A program made the position numbers and the translations under genes. The notes under the pieces were generated by a model, which saw only the letters and a list, made by a program, of their open reading frames with translations, was not told the origin of the DNA and searched no databases. Below, in pieces: positions 34,903-41,820 of a stretch of DNA of 52,418 nt. The number at the start of each line of letters is the position of its first letter. The first letter of the stretch is position 1. This stretch comes from a virus, in IMG/VR virus record IMGVR_UViG_3300031673_000067, positions 1 through 52,418 of that record, one strand, 5' to 3'.

Positions 34903-34931
34903 ATTATATCGTACTTTTATATATTAATCAA
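34903..34931 (-). promoter_or_regulatory. Candidate late promoter
   Basis: On the minus strand, TTGATT (34926-34931) and TATAAT (34903-34908) are 17 bases apart. It would start transcription at the 45-aa peptide and run through the terminase and structural genes. The -35 box has two mismatches to consensus. Confidence 0.45.
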
Positions 34932-34958
34932 GGAGAATTTTTACTTTTTTTTAAATGT

Positions 34959-35036
34959 CTACTTTTGATTAATTACATTATATATAATTGCTGCTAATAA
35001 TATAACGCTTATTACTAATGTTATTATTTGCATCAT
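34959..35036 (-). CDS. Single-transmembrane peptide (25 aa)
   Basis: The frame opens M-M-Q-I-I-T-L-V-I-S-V-I-L-L-A-A-I-I-Y and ends at TAG 34959-34961. The start overlaps the stop of the upstream gene. It is one hydrophobic helix, too short for the usual gene finders. Possibly a small membrane peptide; role unknown. Confidence 0.45.
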   Translation of the reverse strand: MMQIITLVISVILLAAIIYNVINQK

Positions 35037-35386
35037 TTATCACCCTCTTGATATAATTTCTGATACCTTTTAACAAGGTCTAATATTAATAATGGCCTGT
35101 CTTTTATACTTAACGAATAATACATCTTTATTATATCATTATCAATTATTATCTGACCTAATGGGTATTGAAATATAATTGAATAATTTGTGTATTCATT
35201 CTCTATAATTGATAGCATAAAATTTATGCCTGCTGATAGTTTTCCATTTTCGGTTTCGTCTATTTGAATATATAGTGTATTGTTTAACTCTTGTACTGTT
35301 ATATTGTTTTTCTTAAGGATTTCTATTTCATCTGCTTTTATAAAATATATAACTAATAGTAATATAGGTATAATTATCTTTTTCAT
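35033..35386 (-). CDS. Secreted or lipid-free periplasmic protein (117 aa)
   Basis: Start 35386 is chosen over 35398 because GGGAG lies about six bases before it and the protein then begins with a clear signal peptide (MKKIIIPILLLVIYFIKA, cleavage probably near residue 18). The mature part is acidic and helical. No family recognised. A secreted phage protein in an accessory zone may act on the envelope, for example in superinfection exclusion (inference). Confidence 0.65.
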   Translation of the reverse strand: MKKIIIPILLLVIYFIKADEIEILKKNNITVQELNNTLYIQIDETENGKLSAGINFMLSIIENEYTNYSIIFQYPLGQIIIDNDIIKMYYSLSIKDRPLLILDLVKRYQKLYQEGDK

Positions 35387-35428
35387 GCTAACTCCCATTT
35401 TGAATAATATGGATATTATTTGTTATCA

Positions 35429-35680
35429 TCATTCTACTCCCTGCCTGGCTTTTAGTTTTATAATATCTTCTCTTGCTTTTTGTACTTCTCCAGTTAACGC
35501 CCCTTGAGCTCCCTCTATTCTATCAACGGTGTCTTTTATTATACCAATGTCTTTATATATTAGTTTGTTTTCATATGGCATTCTTATGTAAGCCGTATAC
35601 ATAGTTGCCAATGTGCTCAATATTGATATAATACAGGCTACTATAATCGGAATTAATATCTTTTTAATATCGTTTATCAT
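35429..35680 (-). CDS. Small membrane protein with coiled coil (83 aa)
   Basis: An N-terminal transmembrane segment (about residues 8-30, ILIPIIVACIISILSTLATM) is followed by a coiled-coil stretch (DTVDRIEGAQGALTGEVQK). The start overlaps the stop of the sce7725-like gene (ATGA). It may be a holin-like accessory protein; no named family is recognised. Confidence 0.65.
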   Translation of the reverse strand: MINDIKKILIPIIVACIISILSTLATMYTAYIRMPYENKLIYKDIGIIKDTVDRIEGAQGALTGEVQKAREDIIKLKARQGVE

Positions 35681-36138
35681 AAATAGTTTTCCTTTTGTTT
35701 ATCAATAAAAACATGTTTTTTTATATTATCATATTTCTCTAAACTTATTGACAAATCTTTTCCATTTGTAAACCCATTATGAATTATCGTAATAGATAAA
35801 TTATTATATTTCTTGATTATGTTTTCCAAATCAACAATTTTTGATTCAGCATCCATTATATATCCCAATGATAAATTATTATAGTTTTTAAACTCATCAT
35901 TTATTAATTCTTTTAAAATTTTATTTTCCGGTACCGGATTTTTTGATACCTTTGGATTAACTACTAGTGTAAAATTAAGTTTATTTTTTTTCATAGAACT
36001 AACAGCCCTAATTAAAGATTTAAAATCATGTTTAACCGGTTCAATAATTGGATGAATATTTTTTTTTACTATAAATTTAGAGTTATCTCTTAATAAAATT
36101 AATTCAAATTGTTTTCCTCTAAAATATGGATAATACAT
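35677..36138 (-). CDS. sce7725-like (beta family) protein, probably truncated
   Basis: The first part (MYYPYFRGKQFELILLRDNS, then IHPIIEPVKHDF and LNFTLVVNPKVS) fits the N-terminal region of the sce7725/beta family, a group known mostly as the neighbour of sce7726 and without a settled function. Family members are usually near 300 residues, while this one stops at 153. Its stop is formed by the junction with the start of the next gene. AGGAG precedes the ATG. I infer loss of the C-terminal half. Confidence 0.65.
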   Translation of the reverse strand: MYYPYFRGKQFELILLRDNSKFIVKKNIHPIIEPVKHDFKSLIRAVSSMKKNKLNFTLVVNPKVSKNPVPENKILKELINDEFKNYNNLSLGYIMDAESKIVDLENIIKKYNNLSITIIHNGFTNGKDLSISLEKYDNIKKHVFIDKQKENYL

Positions 36139-36162
36139 ACTATATTCTCCTAAATAAAAGGA

Positions 36163-37053
36163 TTATTGAAATAGAATTGAATGAAAATTATGGTTTAATA
36201 AAGGTATCAATTTTTGGAGCTTTTCTCTTTGATTGCTGATACTCATTATATAGGCAGTTAAAGAATTTGGGGACTTATTTAATAATTTTTTTAAATCATT
36301 TAATTCACAACGACTTCTTAATACATCAAAGACTAAATCATGAGCCTGAATTGGGTCTATTTTATTAAATAACTTTTTACATATTTTAAATAATTGAGTA
36401 TTAGGTACATCGGGAATAAAATCATAATATCTTTTTATAACAGCAATATATTCATTTTTTTTTAAAGAATCGAATAACTTATCTTGTATTAAATATTTTT
36501 TATTTGAAACAGGTTCTCGTATTGTACTAATTGTATTCCTATCTGTAAGAACTAATAAGCCAACTTTTTCAGGTAATATACTTTTTACTTTTTCCAGTTG
36601 TGATCGGGATGTGATAATATTAATCAAATCAAAAATTTCCAAATACGCTTTTAATTGTTTATCTAATCTTTTAAATGAATCATATTTTGATTTAATTTCA
36701 TATACTGTTGATGTCCCGTTTATTATAACTACATCTGCTTTACAGTTACCGGCTCTAAACTCAGATAACATCAAAGAAGTATTTATAGAATGTTTCCCAA
36801 GTAAAATTTTATTTGCAATTGCATTTTTATAAACGTATTCATTTCGGTAATTTTTAAAAAGTAAATCATATATCCAATTTAAAACTTGACTAAATGTCAT
36901 TGATTTTTCAATTTCTTTATAAAATCCACTATTAATAAATATTTCTGATAAATATTTTGAATAGCCTATTTCTATTAAATCATTCATTACAATAGGTAAA
37001 AATATTTTGCTTATATGTGGTAAATTAATATTAATAATCATTTTTCTTTTCAT
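36163..37053 (-). CDS. sce7726-like PD-(D/E)XK protein
   Basis: A 296-residue protein matching the sce7726 pattern: RAGNCKADVVIINGTSTVYE with D107 and E119, then IKSKYDSFKRLDKQLKAYLE with K121 and Q133, which together form a PD-(D/E)XK nuclease core. The C-terminal half is helical. The family occurs next to sce7725-like genes in bacteria and phages; a role in defence or DNA processing is suspected from context, not proven. It is preceded by the remnant of a restriction gene. Confidence 0.75.
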   Translation of the reverse strand: MKRKMIININLPHISKIFLPIVMNDLIEIGYSKYLSEIFINSGFYKEIEKSMTFSQVLNWIYDLLFKNYRNEYVYKNAIANKILLGKHSINTSLMLSEFRAGNCKADVVIINGTSTVYEIKSKYDSFKRLDKQLKAYLEIFDLINIITSRSQLEKVKSILPEKVGLLVLTDRNTISTIREPVSNKKYLIQDKLFDSLKKNEYIAVIKRYYDFIPDVPNTQLFKICKKLFNKIDPIQAHDLVFDVLRSRCELNDLKKLLNKSPNSLTAYIMSISNQREKLQKLIPLLNHNFHSILFQ

Positions 37054-37105
37054 TTTCTTATTATATAGTATTAATATATTATTATAAATAACTTTTTATA
37101 AAATA

Positions 37106-37286
37106 TTATTTTTTTAAACAACCCTCCGGATACTGTTCCTCTTTGGAAAGAATAATATTCTCAAGACGATTTATATCACCAAAATATTTTTGAAAAATCT
37201 AAAAAAGCCTCATTAACTTCTTTAGTTAAAGATTGCTTTTGCACTTCCAGATATTTTTTTAAAACTGATTTCTGAAATAATCCCAC
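37106..37286 (-). pseudogene. Remnant of type IIG restriction enzyme N-terminus (frameshifted)
   Basis: From a possible GTG at 37286, the minus strand reads V-G-L-F-Q-K-S-V-L-K-K-Y-L-E and on to DFSKIFW, then TGA at 37176-37178. Shifting by one base near this point, the frame continues Y-F-G-D-I-N-R-L-E-N and ends SKEEQYPEGCLKK. This order of phrases (LFQ-x-S-V-L-x-K-Y-L, later KEEQYxEGF) is the usual start of Eco57I-like type IIG restriction-modification proteins. About 1000 codons are missing. Confidence 0.55.
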
Positions 37287-37288
37287 GT

Positions 37289-37678
37289 TTAACTACATTG
37301 ATTTAAATTAGTTTCTTCTATTATATTTATGATTTTATTCAATTCTCCACATATTCTCCAACCTGGTGGTAACCATGTAAATTTATCTTTATTCATTTTT
37401 ACCCATTTTGCAAAATATAAATGTTGTTTATATTGTGACTTTTCTGCATAATTTCCGGCTCTTGTTATTGCTGTTATATTATTATCTATATTTATTATTC
37501 CAACGTTTGATCCGTCTAGTTTTTCTGTAACTATTATCAAATCTTTCCAATCTCTGATTTTTTTCGTAAGTATTATTTCCTGCCCATATTCTATTTTTTT
37601 ATCTGCTTGTTGACTCATTTTTGATGTTGACAGGTGGGGTATGCTTCCATAATTTTTCATGCCTATTTTTTTATTCAT
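37289..37678 (-). CDS. RNA ligase-like protein, truncated
   Basis: A 129-residue fragment of an RNA/DNA ligase of the nucleotidyltransferase superfamily. Motif I is EKLDGSNVG with Lys53, followed by TRAGNY and WLPPGWRICGE (about 102-112), where the family normally continues with the rest of motif III and motifs IV and V. Here the sequence turns into an unrelated tail (LNKIINIIEETNLNQCS) and stops. The restriction remnant begins directly behind it, so an insertion or deletion probably removed the ligase's C-terminal part. Probably inactive. Confidence 0.7.
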   Translation of the reverse strand: MNKKIGMKNYGSIPHLSTSKMSQQADKKIEYGQEIILTKKIRDWKDLIIVTEKLDGSNVGIINIDNNITAITRAGNYAEKSQYKQHLYFAKWVKMNKDKFTWLPPGWRICGELNKIINIIEETNLNQCS

Positions 37679-37682
37679 AATA

Positions 37683-37985
37683 TTATAACCTCCAAATTTC
37701 TTCTATTATTTCTAAATAATTTTTCTCTGTCATTTTATAGTATTTAAATTTCTTATTATTTTTCATCATTGAGGTATATAATTTTTCTCTGTCTTTCTGT
37801 TTTTCACTTAACACATCTCTATATAATTTTACCTCGATATATATTATCCAGCCCTTGTAATGATGCATGATATGATCTATAAAACCCAACGCTCCGCGCG
37901 GCATTTTATGATGAGAATTAAACGTGATTACATCCCAGCCGTTTATTTTATTTAACTCATTTGTTATATCAGTTTTGGTTGTCAT
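37683..37985 (-). CDS. VRR-NUC-like nuclease
   Basis: A 100-residue nuclease of the Holliday-junction-resolvase-like VRR-NUC group: GALGFIDHIM with D37, IYIEVKLYRD with E51 and K53, and SEKQ with Q63. Length is typical for the stand-alone phage form. It overlaps the next gene by four bases. Probable role in DNA recombination or packaging clean-up. Confidence 0.75.
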   Translation of the reverse strand: MTTKTDITNELNKINGWDVITFNSHHKMPRGALGFIDHIMHHYKGWIIYIEVKLYRDVLSEKQKDREKLYTSMMKNNKKFKYYKMTEKNYLEIIEEIWRL

Positions 37986-38206
37986 AACAATGCATCCTCA
38001 ACGTTATTTAGCTGCCCGGTTCGTTGATATATCATAGCCTGCATACTATTTATTTTAATTTGATGTTTACAGTTGTCATCTTTATCATATCTGAGATAAC
38101 AATAGTCAAATAATTCCTGATCGTTATAGAAATCTTTTTTCCAGCGCTTTTCATTGTCGCATTTTTTTGTTTGTTTGTTATAATATATACAGTTTATTTT
38201 TTCCAT
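37982..38206 (-). CDS. Small Cys-containing protein (74 aa)
   Basis: Start 38206 is chosen because GGAGGTG lies shortly upstream; an ATG nine codons earlier would overlap it. It contains CIYYNKQTKKC, CY and C-x-H pieces that may bind metal. Function unknown. Confidence 0.6.
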   Translation of the reverse strand: MEKINCIYYNKQTKKCDNEKRWKKDFYNDQELFDYCYLRYDKDDNCKHQIKINSMQAMIYQRTGQLNNVEDALL

Positions 38207-38240
38207 TTTTATGTTAACACCTCCGGACTCCAAAATTTAT

Positions 38241-38450
38241 TTAACCAGAACCATAACCAGAACCAGAACCATAACCATCACCATAACCAGAACCAGTACC
38301 ATCACCAGAACCATAACCAGAACCAGAACCATAACCATCACCATAACCAGAACCATAACCAGAACCAGAACCATAACCATCACCATAACCAGAACCAGTA
38401 CCATCACCATAACCAGAACCATAACCAGAACCAGAACCAGAACCAGAATT
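38241..38450. repeat. Hexamer-based tandem repeat (coding)
   Basis: The plus strand consists of alternating accaga, accata, accatc and accagt hexamers, which read as Gly-Ser, Gly-Tyr, Gly-Asp and Gly-Thr on the minus strand. The repeats vary, so it is not a simple satellite. Confidence 0.9.
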
Positions 38451-38489
38451 TCTAATATAGTCTATAATATTTTTAGTTTGTATAATCAT
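38241..38489 (-). CDS. Gly/Ser/Tyr repeat protein (82 aa)
   Basis: After a short start (MIIQTKNIIDYIRN) the whole protein consists of GSGSGYG, GYGDG and GTGSGYG units. Start 38489 has GAGGA upstream. The unit is reminiscent of repeats found beside DUF6948 genes in other phages, and here it follows such a gene, overlapping it by 17 bases. It could be a flexible, multivalent scaffold. DNA repeat unit of about six bases. Confidence 0.65.
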   Translation of the reverse strand: MIIQTKNIIDYIRNSGSGSGSGYGSGYGDGTGSGYGDGYGSGSGYGSGYGDGYGSGSGYGSGDGTGSGYGDGYGSGSGYGSG

Positions 38490-38841
38490 TTTTTTCCTCG
38501 ATGTTTTTGATTGCTTCTGGTGTACATTCAATTATTTCTATCGCTCTGCACCATTTTTTTAACTCAGCCTCGCAAACTTTAGAATCATCATGTAATCCTC
38601 TCATTGCGATTTCGCTTAATGAAATACCTCCGTTTACCGTTTTCCAGTAATACAATCTGCGAGAATTTTTTAATATTACCTCATCCCCTGCTTTAATTTC
38701 AATTTCTCCATAAAATACACCTGCCGAATACGTACGCACAATACATTTTTTACCATGCCAATACGTATCAATCTCTTTCTGTTGTAATTCATTATTCGAA
38801 TTACACAACAATTCTTTAATGTCTTTTAATGTAATTTCCAT
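38473..38841 (-). CDS. DUF6948-like protein (122 aa)
   Basis: Start 38841 is chosen over 39057 because AAGGAG is well placed and the long upstream part is Arg-rich, unlike any domain. The core IVRTYSAGVFYGEI, then VILKNSRRLYYWK, EIAMRGL and IEIIECTPEAIKNI fit the DUF6948 family of phage proteins of unknown function. It is followed by the Gly/Ser/Tyr protein. Confidence 0.75.
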   Translation of the reverse strand: MEITLKDIKELLCNSNNELQQKEIDTYWHGKKCIVRTYSAGVFYGEIEIKAGDEVILKNSRRLYYWKTVNGGISLSEIAMRGLHDDSKVCEAELKKWCRAIEIIECTPEAIKNIEEKNDYTN

Positions 38842-38880
38842 ATAATACTCCTTATTTATTATAAAATATTTTATTTTTTT

Positions 38881-38897
38881 GCCGGTCTTTTCCCGGC
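38881..38897. other. GC-rich hairpin (GCCGG-N7-CCGGC)
   Basis: A five-base-pair stem with loop tcttttc lies between two small genes. It belongs to a small set of similar hairpins (47450-47469, 49318-49337) in an otherwise AT-rich non-coding background. No T-run follows on either strand, so it is not a plain terminator. Confidence 0.5.
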
Positions 38898-38911
38898 TGT
38901 CACCACCCCGA

Positions 38912-39181
38912 TTAAAACCATTTCTCACAATATGGACATTGTTTGTTAAATCCTGTTTCTGGTACCGGTAAACCGCCACAATGCGGGCACGATTTGGGCG
39001 TAGTCGAAGACGTAGCCGTATATTCATTGTTAGAGGATGTATTTTGAAGTGTAGCAATTTTACATCCTAACTCACTTAACGCTTTTTCAGTAAAATACAA
39101 AATAACACCATTAAAATTAGCTTTATACCGCATTCCCTCTTTATACCGTGAGTCTCCTTTTTCAATCTTTTCTAATTCCAT
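38912..39181 (-). CDS. Zinc-ribbon protein (89 aa)
   Basis: The N-terminal half (RYKANFNGVILYFTEKALSE) is a small alpha/beta piece and the C-terminal part contains CPHCGGLPVPETG and CPYCEKWF, a zinc ribbon. A Ser/Thr linker joins them. Function unknown. Confidence 0.75.
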   Translation of the reverse strand: MELEKIEKGDSRYKEGMRYKANFNGVILYFTEKALSELGCKIATLQNTSSNNEYTATSSTTPKSCPHCGGLPVPETGFNKQCPYCEKWF

Positions 39182-39186
39182 ATTAT

Positions 39187-39450
39187 TTACTCCTCATCTA
39201 AATATTTAATTATATCCATAAGCTCTGAATAAATATTTTTACAACTCCATACCATAGCCATTCTGTTTAATATCATGGTATTATCTCTGTGGGCAATGGG
39301 AGTCATTTTTTCATGATAGCTTATATATTCCAGCATGTAACCTATAAGCATTTGTGTTTTTGGCTCTTTGATTTTCTGTCTTTTGCTTAATAAGCAATAA
39401 CCATCAGAATAATATTTGTTGTTCATCCATATCCAGAATTTATCTGTCAT
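39187..39450 (-). CDS. Unknown protein (87 aa)
   Basis: A small helical protein with several Met and Tyr residues. GGAGTAAT precedes the ATG and belongs to the 33-bp repeat, which shows that this gene originally followed the KilA-N gene directly. Function unknown. Confidence 0.65.
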   Translation of the reverse strand: MTDKFWIWMNNKYYSDGYCLLSKRQKIKEPKTQMLIGYMLEYISYHEKMTPIAHRDNTMILNRMAMVWSCKNIYSELMDIIKYLDEE

Positions 39451-39453
39451 TAT

Positions 39454-39486
39454 TTATTACTCCTTAATTTCTTGTTTGGCTTTTAA
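39454..39486. repeat. 33-bp direct repeat, copy A
   Basis: Identical to 40419-40451. On the minus strand it encodes the end of the KilA-N protein (KQEIKE, stop) plus the ribosome binding site of the next gene. Copy A lies directly before the 87-aa gene start. Confidence 0.9.
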
Positions 39487-39528
39487 TCAAAAAAGATTGA
39501 AAGTCTATTCCCTCTTTAAAATCATATC

Positions 39529-39550
39529 TGGTTATAGCTCTTTATAACCA
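39529..39550. other. Eight-base-pair hairpin
   Basis: TGGTTATA and TATAACCA are separated by gctctt. It lies behind the nuclease gene within the inserted segment. No uridine tract follows in the leftward direction, so a terminator function is unsure. Confidence 0.45.
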
Positions 39551-39633
39551 AACATTGAAGGCGGTTTTTTTCTTCTATTATTTATTTAACTCTATTGGTT
39601 TATATCCTATTTTAATTAGTTTTTCGTATAAAT

Positions 39634-40272
39634 TTATATCATCCCTTGTTTTACACAATGCTTTATTATTTTGCCTATGCCTTCATTTTCTTTTTTATAA
39701 TCAACTCTAATAAATTCTACAAAATTCAATTTCTCATCATCATCTATAAACCATCCTTTCCTATGCTGTGATATTTTATAATTTTCTAATATATATTTTT
39801 TTATATATTCTTCTCTTTTATTATCATTTTCTTTTTCAGATTTATGCCCGTATTCATCATATTCAACACATAAACCATAATCAGGTAAAAACATATCAAT
39901 TCTATATTTATCATCTATCCTATATTGTTGTAATATAATTATATCTTTATCCATTGCCTTTAATATATCAGATAACCTTTCCATGAATTCTGTTTCTTTA
40001 TATGTTATGATAACATCTTCATTTAGATTAAATATTTTTAACATCTTAATTTTTTCATTTGTTGATATTTTTCTTGTATTGCATATCAACTTTGCAACTT
40101 CTTTTTCAGTTGTAAAACACAATTCTTGCTTTCCTCCGGTTGTATCGACTTTTATTTTTTTAATCTCTTGCACACTTCTTGAATAAATACTAGTACTTGG
40201 CAATTGCATTACGTCTAAAACATCTTTTAATGCAATATATCTAATGCCGTTTATAATTTCTTCTCTTATCAT
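39634..40272 (-). CDS. Bro/MSV199-like DNA-binding protein fused to endonuclease
   Basis: The N-terminal half (residues 1-90) resembles Bro-N/MSV199-type DNA-binding modules (ALKDVLDVMQLPSTSIYSRS). The C-terminal part has RIDMFLPDYGLCVEYDEYGH with D126, E137, D139, E140 and H143, followed by NDNKREEYIKKY, a DUF559/Vsr-like nuclease pattern. It has its own promoter and is flanked by 33-bp direct repeats, so it is probably a mobile endonuclease. The C-terminus may be frameshifted (see findings). Length 212 aa. Confidence 0.7.
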   Translation of the reverse strand: MIREEIINGIRYIALKDVLDVMQLPSTSIYSRSVQEIKKIKVDTTGGKQELCFTTEKEVAKLICNTRKISTNEKIKMLKIFNLNEDVIITYKETEFMERLSDILKAMDKDIIILQQYRIDDKYRIDMFLPDYGLCVEYDEYGHKSEKENDNKREEYIKKYILENYKISQHRKGWFIDDDEKLNFVEFIRVDYKKENEGIGKIIKHCVKQGMI

Positions 40273-40298
40273 TTCTTATGTCCTTTGTTACTTGATAT

Positions 40299-40325
40299 AT
40301 TATACCCTTTCCGGTTATTTGTCAA
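40299..40325 (-). promoter_or_regulatory. Promoter of the inserted nuclease gene
   Basis: Minus strand TTGACA (40320-40325) and TATAAT (40299-40304) with a 15-base spacer, shortly before the ATG at 40272. Its presence inside the inserted segment means the cassette brings its own transcription start. Confidence 0.55.
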
Positions 40326-40418
40326 TATATTTTTAAAAATATTTTAAATATTTTTTATTCTATGTTAAATAAATACTTTTCTTTTTCATCATTATTAATG
40401 ATACCCTTTTTATCACAA

Positions 40419-40451
40419 TTATTACTCCTTAATTTCTTGTTTGGCTTTTAA
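40419..40451. repeat. 33-bp direct repeat, copy B
   Basis: Identical to 39454-39486. Here it is the true end of the KilA-N gene. The distance between copies is 965 bases. Confidence 0.9.
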
Positions 40452-41042
40452 AATAGATATTTCAATTAAATTCTCTCTATCATGTATTATATCTGAAAAT
40501 AGCGCTATATATTCATGTATTTTATCTCTTAACTTTAATTGTTTTTCTGTAGCTTTTTGCCAATCTGTTACATCGCAAGCTATTTTAATTTTATTTGCTA
40601 TAGTTATAATTTCATCTCTGAATAATGATTTGTTAGTAGCACTTATCCATAATGCGCCTGTCATTTTTTTATAACTATCTCCGCTATTATTACGATATTT
40701 TAACAATTCATCATATAGCCATTTATATACAGTCACTTTTAATTTTGGGTTTATCGCAAGCGCCATATCAATAAAAACATATGGGTGTACCCATGTATGT
40801 TTACCTCTCCCTTTTCCGCTATTTACTGGATTTTCATTTATATTATTCTCTAATTCTTTTAAAAATTCTTTAACTCTTTTTTGTCTTAACCATTCTGACA
40901 TATTAAACAAATCGTATCCATTTTCTACACGCCATCTATTCCCTGCCCTGACTAAATCTGTAGCTGATAAATAATAACTTTTAGATTTTTGTGAAATTTC
41001 ATGTCCTAATAATTCTCTTTTCATAACTACTTCCGTTATCAT
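40422..41042 (-). CDS. KilA-N domain protein
   Basis: A 206-residue protein with a KilA-N DNA-binding domain: SYYLSATDLVRAG near residue 23, NMSEWLRQKRVKEFLKEL, then GKGRGKHTWVHPYVFIDMAL and NPKLKVTVYKWLYDELL. C-terminal part is helical. It is driven by a perfect consensus promoter. KilA-N proteins act as phage regulators or antirepressors. Confidence 0.85.
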   Translation of the reverse strand: MITEVVMKRELLGHEISQKSKSYYLSATDLVRAGNRWRVENGYDLFNMSEWLRQKRVKEFLKELENNINENPVNSGKGRGKHTWVHPYVFIDMALAINPKLKVTVYKWLYDELLKYRNNSGDSYKKMTGALWISATNKSLFRDEIITIANKIKIACDVTDWQKATEKQLKLRDKIHEYIALFSDIIHDRENLIEISILKAKQEIKE

Positions 41043-41071
41043 TATAATTTCCTTATTGTATTGTTTATTTT

Positions 41072-41100
41072 ATTATAATACAACTTTTATTATATGTCAA
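41072..41100 (-). promoter_or_regulatory. Consensus promoter for KilA-N gene
   Basis: Minus strand TTGACA (41095-41100) and TATAAT (41072-41077), 17-base spacer: both boxes match the sigma-70 consensus exactly. AAGGAAA precedes the ATG at 41042. Confidence 0.8.
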
Positions 41101-41133
41101 TGTTTTTTTTAAATATATTACATCTTTTTTTTA

Positions 41134-41820
41134 TTAAATCTTATACCCATTTTTTATTGCCTCATTAATAAATTTCTGTTCTGTCCATATAAGCTCTTTT
41201 GGTACGTTTGCGTGGCTAGTATGGCAGTCCGGGCACAGCATTACAATATTGAAATCTGAATTGATCAAATCTTTGCGGTATTTATCAATAGCCCATTTTG
41301 TTTGAGAAAATTTGTGGTGTTTATGCACTGCTCTTTTTCCACAAATTACGCAATACCTGGGATTCTGCATTCTGAGCTTTGCTTCCTCTATCATTTTTTC
41401 AGTTTCTATCTTTAGATACCCGGCAAGGACATCAAAGGCTTTGGAGTAAAATTCGTCTGCCTCTTCTAATGTCATATCAGAAAATGATATAGATTTTGTC
41501 ATTACATTTACACGCTCTTTTCCGTTTTTATCTTTGTAATGCGTATACCCCTCTAACCACCTACAGTCTATTTTACAGGTTTCTTCTACCTGTTTACTAC
41601 TCAACCCAGTGTTTTCTATGACAAGTGCTACACAAGCCCAAAATAGGTCATGACGCTCTATGTTATGCTTTCCTCCGTATTTTATCTGGCATGCCATTTT
41701 GGTTGCATATGGTACCGATTTTTGCGTCTGAGAGGATTTTTCAGTACATACTATGAATATGTCTTTACCTAGCATTTCCTCGGTGCACTTTATTTTTATT
41801 ATTGTTAGTTCAGCTTTCAT
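41134..41820 (-). CDS. HNH endonuclease-like protein
   Basis: The C-terminal part contains YCVICGKRAVHKHHKF and NIVMLCPDCHTSHAN: two CxxC pairs with the HNH-type His residues. The N-terminal 130 residues are a separate domain, similar in layout to small phage recombination-associated proteins, but not recognised with certainty. The start is joined to the methyltransferase stop without space. It could be a nicking or recombination enzyme of the replication operon. Confidence 0.75.
   Translation of the reverse strand: MKAELTIIKIKCTEEMLGKDIFIVCTEKSSQTQKSVPYATKMACQIKYGGKHNIERHDLFWACVALVIENTGLSSKQVEETCKIDCRWLEGYTHYKDKNGKERVNVMTKSISFSDMTLEEADEFYSKAFDVLAGYLKIETEKMIEEAKLRMQNPRYCVICGKRAVHKHHKFSQTKWAIDKYRKDLINSDFNIVMLCPDCHTSHANVPKELIWTEQKFINEAIKNGYKI

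Noticed and set aside
38241-38450. Repeat array looking like a possible CRISPR or satellite
   Set aside because: Units are only about six bases, without spacers, and read as a Gly/Ser/Tyr protein in a frame with a good start and stop; CRISPR repeats are longer and separated by unique spacers.
38171-38510. Plus-strand frames rich in Asn/His or Thr/Arg over the repeat
   Set aside because: They are mirror products of the repeat without ribosome binding sites, against the direction of all neighbours.
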